Shown: positions 40,523 through 48,283 of the stretch, one piece after another
How the letters are laid out: every line of letters starts with the position of its first letter
Position numbering within the stretch: the first letter of the stretch is position 1
DNA from: Prevotella sp.
Lineage (GTDB): Bacteria > Bacteroidota > Bacteroidia > Bacteroidales > Bacteroidaceae
Assembly (NCBI GenBank): GCA_017470345.1
Contig: JAFUEP010000002.1
Location: forward strand, 1-48,283
DNA length: 48,283 bases
Direction of reading: 5' to 3'
The notes under the pieces: model-generated
Database searches by the model: none
Told to the model about the DNA's origin: nothing
Seen by the model: only the letters and a program-made list of their open reading frames with translations
Translations under genes and position numbers: made by a program

Positions 40523-43363
40523 TCAGATGTTACGTCGATACTGTGAGGGGGTCATCTCGAAGGTCTGCTTGAAGACGCGGCTGAAGTAGGCCACGTCGTC
40601 GAAGCCGCAGCGCAGGGCCACGTCGCCGACGGGCATCGTGGGGTCGCCCTTGAGCAGTCGCTTGGCGCGGGCCAGGCGGAGGCGCATGATGTAGGTGGAG
40701 GCGTTCTGTCCGGTGAGTGCGAGGAGCTTGCGGTTCATCTGTGCGCGGCTGATGGCCATCTCGCCGGCGATGGTCTCCATGTCGACGGTGCCCTTGGCCA
40801 TGAGGCGGTAGACGGTGTCGACGAGGCGGTTCATCCACTGGCGGTCGGCAGCCGTGAGGTTGTCGTCGGAGGCGGGTGCGTCGGCATCTGCCGTCTGGGC
40901 ATAGCGCTGGCGCATGAGCCGCTGTCGCTCCATGAGCTTGTCGACGCGGATGAGGAGCTCGTCGGAGTTGAAGGGCTTGACGAGGTAGGCGTCAGCGCCG
41001 GCCTGCAGTCCGCTGACGCGGTCGGCCTCGGTGGTCTTGGCCGTGATGATGATGATGGGTATGTGGCTGAGCAGCTCGTCGCTGCGGATGCGTCGGCACA
41101 GCTCCAGCCCGTTCATGTCGCCCGGCATCATGATGTCGGTGATGATGAGGTCGGGCACCACATCGCGGGCTTTCTTGAGGCCCTCCTCGCCGGTGTGGGC
41201 ATAGAGCAGCTGACTGTCGGCCTGGAGGTGCATGCCGATGTAGAAGGCGATGTCCTGGTTGTCCTCGACGATGAGGATGCGGCGCTGCTCGGCGGGCTGC
41301 GTCTCAGCCGGGGCGTCGTCGGGCAGAGGGGTGTCGTCGCCCATGTGGAAGGGCAGGGGGGTGGGTGTGGGCTGACGGTCGTCGCTGCCGACGGGCTGGT
41401 GGCGGCGGTCGGCGTGTAGGGGCAGCAGGACGGTGAAGGTGCTGCCCTGGCCGGGGATGCTGGTGGCGCTGACGGTGCCGTTCATGGCCTCGGTCATGAC
41501 GCGCACGAGTGACAGTCCGATGCCGGTGCCGATGTCGCCCCCGTGGTTCTCGCCCTGGAAGAAGGCGTCGAAGATGTGGGGCAGGTCGCCGGCGGGGATG
41601 CCTTGTCCGGTGTCGAAGACCTGCAGCTTCACGCGGCTCTGTCCGCTCTGCTCGAAGGTGACGTTGATGCGCCCGTAGGTGGGGGTATATTTGATGGCGT
41701 TGGCGACGAGGTTGGTGACGATGCGCTGCACGTAGTCGGGCACGAAGTCCATCTGGAGCGAGGTGAGCGAGTGGGTGAACGTGAGCTCCTGTCGCTTGCT
41801 GTCGGCATAGGGCCGGAAGTTGTCGACGACCATCGTGATGTAGGCGATGATGTCGGCGTGGCGCCATTTGGGCTGGCCGATGGCCGAGCGCACCTTGGAG
41901 ATGTCGAGCAGCTGGTTGATGAGGCCCAGCAGTGAGTTGCCCTGGCGCACGATCATCTTGGCCGAGGAGCGCACCTGCGACATGTCGTCGATGTCCTGGT
42001 CCTCGAGCTGTTGGCCCAGTCCGAGGATGACGGTCAGCGGTGTGCGGAACTCGTGGGTGATGTTGGTGAAGAAGGCCTCGCGTGTCTGCTGCATCTGCTG
42101 CATCATGTGCTGGCGGTTGAGCCGCGCACGATAGTGATACCACATGAAGGCGATGATGCTGGCGGCGAGCAGCAGGATGACGATGGCGGTCATGAGGGTG
42201 AGGCGTCGGGCCGACCGCTCCAGCTGCAGGTCCTGCTCGGCCTGGCTGAGCTCGTGCTGGCGGCGGCTGCGCTCCAGGTTGAGGCTCATGTTCTGGATCT
42301 GGTTAACGGTCTGCAGGTTGAGCACGCTGTCGCTGAGCGTCCGCGCCGTCTTGTAGTGGTCGAGGGCGAGTCGTGTCTGGCCCATCTTCTCGTAGAGGTC
42401 GGCGAAGAGGCTCTCGACCTCGGCGCGGTGCTCGGTCGAGCCGTGGCGCTCGGCCGTGGCGCGTGCGGCGTCGAGATATTGTCGGGCCTCGCTGAGGCGC
42501 CCCAGCTTGATGAGCAGCCGGACCATGCTGAGGGCTGACTCCAGCCGGTGCCAGTCGTCGGGGCTGTCGGCCATGAGTTGATAGGCTGCCAGATATTCGT
42601 CGAGGGCTTCGTCGAGTCGGCCGTCGCGCTCGTAGAGGTCGCCGAAGTGTGAGTGGCAGAGGGAGAGGCCCAGCGTCGAGCCGGCCTCCTCGTTGAGGCG
42701 CAGCGACTCGCGGTAGTAATGCCATGCGGAGTCCGTCTGCCCCAGCTGCTCCTTGATGGCGCCCAGGTTGGCCATGTTGATGGCCTGACCCAGGGCGCTG
42801 CCCAGTCGCCGCTCGCCGTCGAGGGCCAGGCGGAGGACGCTGTCGGCCATCTCGAGCATGCCTATCGAGAGGTAGACGTTGCCCAGGCCGTTGAGCGACA
42901 CGACCTTGTTCTTCAGGGTCGCGGGGTTGTCCTGGTCGGCTATCTCGTTGCTGAGGCGTGCGGCCAGGATGTGAAACTGCGACGCCTCGTCGTGCTCCGA
43001 CATGCGGCGGTAGTTCGTTCCTATATTATTATAAGCTTGGATCAGCTCCATCGTGTCGGCGCAGGCCAGCGCCAGGTTGATGCTGCGGTTGTGGCAGTCG
43101 ATGGCGCGGTCGAAGTGGTTCTGCTCGCGGTAGAGCTTGCCCAGCTGCCGATAGGCTACGATTTGGCCAAGCTGGTTGCCGTCGAGTGCGAAGCGGTCGA
43201 TCATCGTCAGCAGCGAGTCGACCGTCGTGGCGGGTCGCAGCATCGAGTCGACGGCAGCGCGCTCGGCGTCGGTGAAGGGCGTCGGCGTCGCTGTCCGTCG
43301 GCATCCTGCTGCGAGTGCGAGCAGAAGGGTCAGCGTGGTGATATATGTGATAGTTTTTGCCAT
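40523..43363 (-). CDS. Hybrid two-component sensor/response regulator with AraC output domain
   Basis: 946 residues, a one-protein two-component system. The N-terminus has an export signal with a lipobox-like end (LLLALAAGC). Tetratricopeptide-type repeats follow (about 40-380, for example IQAYNNIGTNYRRMSEHDEASQFHI) as the periplasmic sensor, and a membrane helix near 393-412. The HisKA domain has ITHEFRTPL (His near 437), and the HATPase has NLVANAIKY, DTGQGIPAGD and GTGIGLSLVR. The receiver (about 690-810) has VEDNQD, ITDIMMPG (phosphoacceptor Asp near 741) and LVKPF. The HTH_18 AraC domain ends GFDDVAYFSRVFKQTFEMTPSQYRR. All key residues are present. Relatives with Y_Y_Y sensors control polysaccharide loci; TPR-sensor versions are less well known. 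Neighbouring candidates for control are the HTH gene and the GH2 gene beyond ruvB. Confidence 0.93.
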   Translation of the reverse strand: MAKTITYITTLTLLLALAAGCRRTATPTPFTDAERAAVDSMLRPATTVDSLLTMIDRFALDGNQLGQIVAYRQLGKLYREQNHFDRAIDCHNRSINLALACADTMELIQAYNNIGTNYRRMSEHDEASQFHILAARLSNEIADQDNPATLKNKVVSLNGLGNVYLSIGMLEMADSVLRLALDGERRLGSALGQAINMANLGAIKEQLGQTDSAWHYYRESLRLNEEAGSTLGLSLCHSHFGDLYERDGRLDEALDEYLAAYQLMADSPDDWHRLESALSMVRLLIKLGRLSEARQYLDAARATAERHGSTEHRAEVESLFADLYEKMGQTRLALDHYKTARTLSDSVLNLQTVNQIQNMSLNLERSRRQHELSQAEQDLQLERSARRLTLMTAIVILLLAASIIAFMWYHYRARLNRQHMMQQMQQTREAFFTNITHEFRTPLTVILGLGQQLEDQDIDDMSQVRSSAKMIVRQGNSLLGLINQLLDISKVRSAIGQPKWRHADIIAYITMVVDNFRPYADSKRQELTFTHSLTSLQMDFVPDYVQRIVTNLVANAIKYTPTYGRINVTFEQSGQSRVKLQVFDTGQGIPAGDLPHIFDAFFQGENHGGDIGTGIGLSLVRVMTEAMNGTVSATSIPGQGSTFTVLLPLHADRRHQPVGSDDRQPTPTPLPFHMGDDTPLPDDAPAETQPAEQRRILIVEDNQDIAFYIGMHLQADSQLLYAHTGEEGLKKARDVVPDLIITDIMMPGDMNGLELCRRIRSDELLSHIPIIIITAKTTEADRVSGLQAGADAYLVKPFNSDELLIRVDKLMERQRLMRQRYAQTADADAPASDDNLTAADRQWMNRLVDTVYRLMAKGTVDMETIAGEMAISRAQMNRKLLALTGQNASTYIMRLRLARAKRLLKGDPTMPVGDVALRCGFDDVAYFSRVFKQTFEMTPSQYRRNI

Positions 43364-43385
43364 GTGGTCTTGATGTCTCAGGGTG

Positions 43386-43416
43386 CAAAATTACAAAAAT
43401 ATACGAGACCAACAAG
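43386..43416 (-). promoter_or_regulatory. Promoter of the hybrid two-component system gene
   Basis: Minus strand: CTTG (43416-43413), 19 bases, TAATTTTG (43393-43386), then CACCC. The start codon is 22 bases downstream. Upstream, GGCATTTG and CAAATGCC (43463-43470 with 43504-43511) form an inverted repeat that could be a regulator site. Confidence 0.65.
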
Positions 43417-43565
43417 AAAAAGTACAATTTTTTTGACGTTTCTTTTTTTGGACCAAAAAAGAGGCATTTGACTAATCAACCGCCTGATTTGCAGCCGTTT
43501 AGCCAAATGCCATGTTCGCTCAGTACAAAACGGAGTGTAGAAAAAAGTTCTACATGTCCTAAAAT

Positions 43566-44615
43566 TTAGTCATCGAAGAGGCTGGGCTGCATGACGCCGC
43601 CCGTGTAAGGATTGCGGCCGAAGTGGCGGTAGGCCAGCTCGGTGACCATGCGGCCCCGCGGGGTGCGCTTGATGAAGCCCTCCATGATGAGGAAGGGCTC
43701 GTAGACCTCCTCGACGGTGCCTGAGTCCTCGCCGATGGCGGTGGCGATGGTGGAGATGCCGACGGGGCCTCCGCGGAACTTGTCGATGATGGTCAGCAGG
43801 ATCTTGTTGTCGATCTCGTCGAGGCCATACTTGTCGATGTTGAGGGCCTGGAGGGCGATGCGCGAGATGCTGGTGTCGATGCGTCCCGTGCCGCGCACCT
43901 GGGCAAAGTCGCGCACGCGGCGCAGCAGGGCGTTGGCTATTCGGGGCGTGCCGCGCGATCGGCTGGCAATCTCGTAGCTGGCGTCCTCGGTGATGGGCAC
44001 GCCCAGGATCGACGACGATCGCTCGACGATGCGTGCGAGCGTCTCGGGGTCGTAGTATTCCAGGTGCATGTTGATGCCGAAGCGGGCGCGCAGCGGTGCC
44101 GTCAGCAGGCCGGAGCGCGTCGTGGCTCCGACGAGCGTGAAGGGGTTGAGGTCGATCTGTATGGAGCGTGCCGAGGGGCCCTTGTCGATCATGATGTCGA
44201 TGCGATAGTCCTCCATGGCCGAGTAGAGATACTCCTCGACGACGGGCGAGAGGCGGTGGATCTCGTCGATGAAGAGCACGTCGCGCGGCTCGAGCGAGGT
44301 CAGTATGCCGGCCAGGTCGCCGGGCTTGTCGAGCACGGGGCCGCTGGTCAGCTTGAAGCCCACGCCGAGCTCGTTGGCAATGATGTTCGAGAGCGTCGTC
44401 TTGCCCAGGCCCGGGGGGCCGTGCAGCAGGGTGTGGTCGAGCGGCTCGCCGCGATACTTGGCGGCCTCGACGAACACCTGGAGGTTCTCGACAATCTTTT
44501 GCTGGCCGCTGAAGTCGCTGAACGTCAGCGGGCGCAGCGCGTTCTCGAACTCCTTCTCGGCGTTGCCGGCCTGCGAGAATCGCTCCTCGCGGATGTCAAA
44601 GTCTTCGTCCATCAT
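43566..44615 (-). CDS. ruvB: Holliday junction branch-migration helicase RuvB
   Basis: 349 residues. The AAA+ motor drives RuvA-bound Holliday junctions during recombination. Typical features are [22 protein letters not shown], Walker [11 protein letters not shown] near 65-74, Walker [10 protein letters not shown] near 115, the RuvB hairpin region [44 protein letters not shown] with the sensor and arginine finger, and the C-terminal winged helix (IEPFLI-type, here [19 protein letters not shown]). The C-terminus QPSLFDD resembles a sliding-clamp-binding motif, which is an inference. Two ATGs (44615 and 44612) are adjacent. The promoter interlocks with that of the divergent GH2 gene. Confidence 0.97.
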   Translation of the reverse strand: MMDEDFDIREERFSQAGNAEKEFENALRPLTFSDFSGQQKIVENLQVFVEAAKYRGEPLDHTLLHGPPGLGKTTLSNIIANELGVGFKLTSGPVLDKPGDLAGILTSLEPRDVLFIDEIHRLSPVVEEYLYSAMEDYRIDIMIDKGPSARSIQIDLNPFTLVGATTRSGLLTAPLRARFGINMHLEYYDPETLARIVERSSSILGVPITEDASYEIASRSRGTPRIANALLRRVRDFAQVRGTGRIDTSISRIALQALNIDKYGLDEIDNKILLTIIDKFRGGPVGISTIATAIGEDSGTVEEVYEPFLIMEGFIKRTPRGRMVTELAYRHFGRNPYTGGVMQPSLFDD

Positions 44616-44661
44616 TTTTCTGAGTGAATCCTGGGAATTCTTTTTCTGTCATAATCGACTG

Positions 44662-44692
44662 CAAAGTTAATGGATTTTTTTGAGAATACAAA
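44662..44692 (-). promoter_or_regulatory. Promoter of ruvB
   Basis: Minus strand: TTTG (44692-44689), exactly 19 bases, TAACTTTG (44669-44662). The start codon is 46 bases downstream. Overlaps the plus-strand promoter at 44679-44709. Confidence 0.88.
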
Positions 44693-44709
44693 AAAAATGC
44701 CTATCTTTG
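44679..44709 (+). promoter_or_regulatory. Promoter of the GH2 glycosidase gene
   Basis: TTTG at 44679-44682, exactly 19 bases, TATCTTTG at 44702-44709. The start codon is 34 bases downstream. Its -33 box lies within the spacer of the ruvB promoter, so the two promoters share about 14 bases. Confidence 0.88.
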
Positions 44710-44743
44710 TCGGCAATTAACCAAATGAAATATCACTGAAACA

Positions 44744-47248
44744 ATGAAACTCAAACTACTGACAATGGCTGTGCTCTCTGCGCTGGCAGGACACGCCCAA
44801 CAAAGACAGGAGATCAACCTCGGCGACGGCTGGCAGTTCTCGAAGGACAAGCAGACGTGGCAGCAGGTCAGCGTGCCTCACGACTGGGCCATCAGCGGAC
44901 CCTTCGACAAGAAGTGGGACCTGCAGCGCGTGGCCATCGAGCAGAACGGCGAGACGGAGGCCACCGAGAAGAGCGGCCGCTCGGGCGCACTGCCCTGGAT
45001 CGGCGAGGGCCACTACAAGCGAAAACTGACGATTCCATCGGGATTCAAGGGTCATGCCGAACTGCTCTTCGACGGCGCCATGAGCGAGCCGACGGTCTAC
45101 GTCAACGGGCAGCGGGCGGGCTATTGGGCCTACGGCTACAACTCGTTCCGGCTGGACATCACGCCCTTCGTCCATGAGGGCGAGAACGACCTCAGCGTCG
45201 ACCTGCAGAACGTCGAGGAGAGCTCGCGCTGGTATCCCGGCGCCGGCATCTACCGCCCCGTGACGCTCATCCTGACACCATCAAAGACCTACATCGAGGA
45301 CTGGAGCATCTTCGTCCGTCCGACGGACGATAAGAAGGTGAAGGAGGGCGAGCGCGTGGTAATGAAGGTCAACTTCAACATTGTCAACCCTTCGGAGCGC
45401 ATCAGCTACGAGGTGAAGGTCACCGATGCCGACGGCAAACAGCTGTTACCGGAAAGCAAGAATGCTTTGGAGTTTGCCAATGGCAAGATTGGCTTTTGGT
45501 TCCCTGTCAAAAATGCCCGCCTGTGGTCGCCCGAGTCGCCCACATTATATAATATGGTCATCAGCCTCTACGACGGCCAGCAGAAGATTGACGAGAAGAC
45601 GCAGCGCTTCGGCATACGCACCGTGAAGGTCAGCAAGGAAGGCGGCTTCCAGCTGAACGGCGTGACGCGAAAGATTAAGGGCGTCTGTCTGCACCACGAC
45701 CTCGGCCCCCTGGGCGCTGCCGTCAACAAGGCGGCCCTCATTCGCCAGATCAAGACGATGAAGGCGATGGGCTGCGATGCCATCCGCACGGCCCACAACA
45801 TGCCGTCGCAGATGCAGATGGACGTGTGCGACTCGCTCGGCATGATGGTCATGGCCGAGTCGTTCGACATGTGGGTCTATCCAAAGTGCAAGAACGGCTA
45901 CGCCCGCTTCTTCCGCACGTGGGCCGACCGCGACATCGAGAACCTCGTCCGCGCCCACCGCAACCACCCGTCGATCGTCATGTGGTCGATCGGCAACGAG
46001 ATTCCCGAGCAGGGCATGGAGGGCGGACGACAGATGGCCCAGCACCTGCAGGACCTCTGCCACCAGCTCGACCCCACGCGCCCCGTCACGCAGGGCTGCG
46101 ACCGCCCCGACAATGCCATGGCCACGGGCTTCCTGCCGGCCATGGACGTGCCCGGACTGAACTACCGCCTCCACCGCTATCAGGACACCTACGACCACCT
46201 CTGGCACGGCTTCCTGCTCGGCTCGGAGACCTGCTCGACCGTCTCCTCGCGCGGTGTGTATAAGTTCCCCGTCGAGGTGACTGACAACTCGCAGTACAGC
46301 TCATGGTCGAAGAACTACGACCCGCAGGCCATCAAGAAGGCCGACGGACAGTGCTCGGGCTACGACGTCGAATATTGCTCATGGTCGAACCTGCCCGACG
46401 ACGACTGGCGATGGCAGGACGACAAGCCCTGGGTCATCGGCGAGTTCGTCTGGACGGGCTACGACTACCTCGGCGAGCCCACGCCCTTCGACGAGTACTG
46501 GCCCGCCCGCTCCAGCTACTTCGGCATCTGCGACCTCGCCGGACTGCCCAAGGATCGCTACTATCTGTATCGCTCCCACTGGAACAAGCAGCAGCACACC
46601 ATCCACCTGCTGCCCCACTGGACGTGGCCGGGCCGTGAGGGCGAGGTGACCCCCGTCTATTGCTACACCGACTACGCCGAGGCCGAGCTCTTCCTCAACG
46701 GCAAGAGCCAGGGCCGCATCCGCAAGTCCTCCCCCAATGGGGGGAGCGGAGAGGGGGCTCGCCTCGACCGCTACCGCCTGCGCTGGAACGACGTGCGCTA
46801 TGAGCCCGGCGAGCTCCGCGTGGTCGTTTATGATGAAAACGGACAGCCCGCCGGCGAGCAGACCCTCCGCACCGCCGGCAAGCCCGCCCGGCTGAAGCTC
46901 GACGTATGGACGCAGAACAGCGACAGCGGCAGCGCCTCGCTGCGTGCCGACGGTCAGGACCTGGCCTTCGTCACCGTCAGCCTCACCGACAAGAAGGGCA
47001 CGCTCATCCCCGCCGCCGCCGACCAGCTGCGCTTCGACGTCAGCGGTGCCGGCTCCTTCCGGGCCGCCTGCAACGGCGACGCCACGTCGCTCGAGCCCTT
47101 CACCGAGCCCCAGATGAGCCTCTTCGCCGGACAGCTCGTCGTCGTCGTCCAGGCCGCCAAGGTCCCCGGCAACCTCACCCTCACCGTCACCGACCCCGAG
47201 CGCCGCCTCACGCAGCGTGTCGTCATCCCGGTCAGGGGCCTCTTCTAA
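44744..47248 (+). CDS. Secreted glycoside hydrolase family 2 (beta-galactosidase-like)
   Basis: 834 residues with a signal peptide (MKLKLLTMAVLSALAGHA). The GH2 order is complete: sugar-binding jelly roll (about 22-180, SVPHDWAISGPF, WYPGAGIYRPVTLIL), immunoglobulin-like domain (about 185-295), TIM barrel from about 300 (GVCLHHDLGPLG, IRTAHNMPS). The acid/base Glu is 419 in WSIGNEIPEQ and the nucleophile Glu 495 in LLGSETCS. C-terminal beta domains follow. It probably removes beta-linked galactose or a related sugar from glycans in the periplasm or at the surface; the exact sugar is not fixed by sequence. Residues about 663-675 (SSPNGGSGEGARL) are a loop encoded by a G/C-rich hairpin repeat in frame. 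The stop codon is part of the tandem array that follows. No SusC/SusD pair lies nearby. Confidence 0.94.
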   Translation: MKLKLLTMAVLSALAGHAQQRQEINLGDGWQFSKDKQTWQQVSVPHDWAISGPFDKKWDLQRVAIEQNGETEATEKSGRSGALPWIGEGHYKRKLTIPSGFKGHAELLFDGAMSEPTVYVNGQRAGYWAYGYNSFRLDITPFVHEGENDLSVDLQNVEESSRWYPGAGIYRPVTLILTPSKTYIEDWSIFVRPTDDKKVKEGERVVMKVNFNIVNPSERISYEVKVTDADGKQLLPESKNALEFANGKIGFWFPVKNARLWSPESPTLYNMVISLYDGQQKIDEKTQRFGIRTVKVSKEGGFQLNGVTRKIKGVCLHHDLGPLGAAVNKAALIRQIKTMKAMGCDAIRTAHNMPSQMQMDVCDSLGMMVMAESFDMWVYPKCKNGYARFFRTWADRDIENLVRAHRNHPSIVMWSIGNEIPEQGMEGGRQMAQHLQDLCHQLDPTRPVTQGCDRPDNAMATGFLPAMDVPGLNYRLHRYQDTYDHLWHGFLLGSETCSTVSSRGVYKFPVEVTDNSQYSSWSKNYDPQAIKKADGQCSGYDVEYCSWSNLPDDDWRWQDDKPWVIGEFVWTGYDYLGEPTPFDEYWPARSSYFGICDLAGLPKDRYYLYRSHWNKQQHTIHLLPHWTWPGREGEVTPVYCYTDYAEAELFLNGKSQGRIRKSSPNGGSGEGARLDRYRLRWNDVRYEPGELRVVVYDENGQPAGEQTLRTAGKPARLKLDVWTQNSDSGSASLRADGQDLAFVTVSLTDKKGTLIPAAADQLRFDVSGAGSFRAACNGDATSLEPFTEPQMSLFAGQLVVVVQAAKVPGNLTLTVTDPERRLTQRVVIPVRGLF
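46728..46758 (+). repeat. G/C-rich hairpin in frame in the GH2 gene
   Basis: CTCCCCC aat GGGGGGAG (46729-46746) followed by CGGAGAGGGGGCT. In frame it reads SSPNGGSGEGA between KSQGRIRK and DRYRLRW, where related enzymes have a short turn. Similar to intergenic hairpins at 14275 and 40150. Confidence 0.75.
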
Positions 47249-47656
47249 GGATTCTCTTTCTAGGGATATTTTTATTCTAAGGATTCTGGGATTTAGGGAT
47301 AGCTGCGCGATATTGGATATTTTATATTCTAAGGATTCTGGGATTTAGGGATAGCTGCGCGATATTGGATATTTTATATTCTAAGGATTCTGGGATTTAG
47401 GGATAGCTGCGCGATATTGATAATCCTAAAATCCCAGAATCCTTAGAAATATAATCAGAATCCTTAGCTATAAAAATCCCAAAATCCCAGAATCCTTAGA
47501 AATATAATCAGAATCCTTAGCTATATAAAATCCTAAAATCCCAAAATCCTTAGAAAAACATAAAAATCCTTAGCTATAAAAATCCCAGAATCCCAGAATC
47601 CCTAGAATAAAAAAATATCCAGAATCCTTAGAATATAAAAATAAATCCTTAGAATT
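47237..47656. repeat. TTCTAAGGATTCTGGGATT array between convergent genes
   Basis: A 52-base unit (47281, 47333 and a partial from 47385) contains TTCTAAGGATTCTGGGATTT and AGCTGCGCGATATTGGATAT. From about 47420 the same words continue in the opposite orientation (AATCCTAAAATCCCAGAATC, CCTTAGCTATAAAAATCCC) in at least five degenerate copies, so the whole is a large inverted array. Both ends read TTCTAAGGATT, whose TAA is the stop codon of the GH2 gene on one side and of the M15 peptidase gene on the other. No spacers of unique sequence, so not a CRISPR array. Confidence 0.9.
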
Positions 47657-48125
47657 CGCGGGCATCGTGGCGGTTCGGGCGCCGCCCCGGCTGCCGCACG
47701 TAGCTGACGTGGAGCCAGCACGTGCCCATGTAGAGGCGCTGCTCGAGCAGCAGCTGGTCGAAGTCGCAGTTCTCGCGGATGAAGTCGTAGCGGCGGCGCG
47801 CCTCCGTGAGCGACGAGCAGTAGATGTCGGCCGCCTCGCCCCTGAGGTGCTGCGAGCGGTCGGCGCCCCCCACGCGCCTGTTGAGCTCCTCGCAGCGGTA
47901 GCCGCTCGAGATGATGGTGCGCCCGAAGCGTCGGCGCACGGGCTCCAGGACGTTCTCGCAGAGCGCCTGCAGGTTCTCGATGACGGCGGCCGTCGGCGTG
48001 TTGTCGATGCGCAGCTTGCGGGCCGTGCCCGAGTCGGTCATTTCCTGGAGGGTGAAGTGCGGTGTGAGCCACAGCGGCTCCGTGAAGGTCATGTTGTTGT
48101 TGTCGTTGTTGTAGTTCATGGTCAT
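47649..48125 (-). CDS. M15-family D-Ala-D-Ala peptidase-like protein
   Basis: 158 residues. The zinc-site motifs of the peptidase M15_3 type are visible: SGYRCEELNRRVGGADRSQH then SQHLRGEAADIY (S-x-H-x3-G-x-A-x-D) around residues 75-105, and the second His in CWLHVSY near 143. Such small proteins cleave peptidoglycan cross-links or stem peptides and in Bacteroidota are often phage- or element-associated. No signal peptide is seen, which fits a lysin-like use. The start at 48125 is chosen because ten A precede it; 48119 and 48158 are also in frame. The stop codon comes from the repeat array downstream. No other phage gene is in view before the window ends. Confidence 0.85.
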   Translation of the reverse strand: MTMNYNNDNNNMTFTEPLWLTPHFTLQEMTDSGTARKLRIDNTPTAAVIENLQALCENVLEPVRRRFGRTIISSGYRCEELNRRVGGADRSQHLRGEAADIYCSSLTEARRRYDFIRENCDFDQLLLEQRLYMGTCWLHVSYVRQPGRRPNRHDAREF

Positions 48126-48158
48126 TTTTTTTTTAATGGTTTTACTCAACTTTCGCAA

Positions 48159-48283
48159 GCATGCGAAAGCCTTGATTTTTAGTCGCCTACGGCGAGAAAT
48201 CCTTCAAATCTGAACAAATCAAACAAATCTGCTTTGGAAGATTTGAAAAGATTTGCTAGATTTCTGTCACGAAGTGACACTCA
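48159..48283. other. Non-coding end of window with small hairpins
   Basis: No gene seen. Hairpins CTTTCGCA ag ... TGCGAAAG (around 48148-48170), CGCC tac GGCG (48183-48192) and GTCAC gaa GTGAC (48266-48278), with AAATCTGAACAAATCAAAC words between. They resemble the small hairpins at 39508-39588. Confidence 0.4.

Noticed and set aside
43536-43555. TGTAGAA/TTCTACA hairpin after ruvB
   Set aside because: Short A/T-rich stem with a poor T-run on the minus strand; not enough to call a terminator.
47281-47640. Possible CRISPR array
   Set aside because: The 52-base units are contiguous with no unique spacers and invert halfway; no cas genes.

Overview
The window looks like chromosomal DNA of a Bacteroidota member, most likely a GC-rich Prevotellaceae relative. 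Three things support this. Upstream regions repeatedly carry the Bacteroidota promoter form TTTG (or TTGG), 19 bases, TAnnTTTG. Starts are preceded by A-rich stretches rather than strong Shine-Dalgarno sites. The proteome includes BspA-type leucine-rich repeats, cohesin/dockerin-like proteins, CotH proteins, PorZ, an AraC-type hybrid two-component regulator and DUF4254. Genes are GC-rich and intergenic DNA is AT-rich or repetitive. I saw no rRNA, tRNA or CRISPR array.

Layout. 0.2-2.0 kb: lgt and a membrane protein of unknown function. 2.3-8.5 kb: two secreted proteins, a giant LRR protein with a cohesin/dockerin-like tail and a small cohesin-dockerin protein. 8.5-11.4 kb: three short units (an EamA exporter, an MntA-HepT pair with frameshifted hepT, a lipoprotein), two of them driven by promoters that overlap the previous terminator. 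11.4-14.2 kb: mutS. 14.5-18.2 kb: two related secreted OB-fold proteins. 18.3-25.3 kb: leuS, a YitT-like membrane protein, rdgB and porZ. 25.3-32.0 kb: a membrane glycosyltransferase candidate, a GtrB-type glycosyltransferase, two CotH proteins and an acyltransferase. 32.3-36.7 kb (minus): nadA, gtrA, a secreted tyrosine phosphatase and a DUF6056-like membrane protein. 36.66-37.03 kb: five perfect DnaA boxes beside an AT-rich tract. 37.0-39.4 kb (minus): DUF4254, a GT9 glycosyltransferase and a SpoU methyltransferase. 40.3-43.4 kb (minus): a hybrid two-component system and a small HTH protein. Then ruvB, a GH2 glycosidase and an M15 peptidase.

The most unusual feature is the repeat content. 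A 29-base palindromic element lies in frame inside mutS (two copies), leuS (two) and rdgB (one plus tandem partial copies). Its constant parts are GTCYGGTK and GCGGCANTGCCGC, while its 4-base outer arms differ in every copy and still pair. G/C-rich hairpins have also entered the leuS and GH2 reading frames. Intergenic regions hold two families of element with terminal inverted repeats (at 16.4 and 39.6 kb; at 2.0 and 14.4 kb), a dispersed GAAAAGCACCGCTTCTC family, and tandem-word arrays that often begin exactly at, and supply, the stop codon of the adjacent gene.

Functionally the window mixes housekeeping genes (lgt, mutS, leuS, rdgB, nadA, ruvB) with a cell-surface programme: PorZ for type IX secretion, several exported proteins with a YDLQGR...GLYIIGGKK-type C-terminal tail, GtrA/GtrB-type sugar transfer, secreted kinase-like and phosphatase proteins, and glycan degradation under local regulation.
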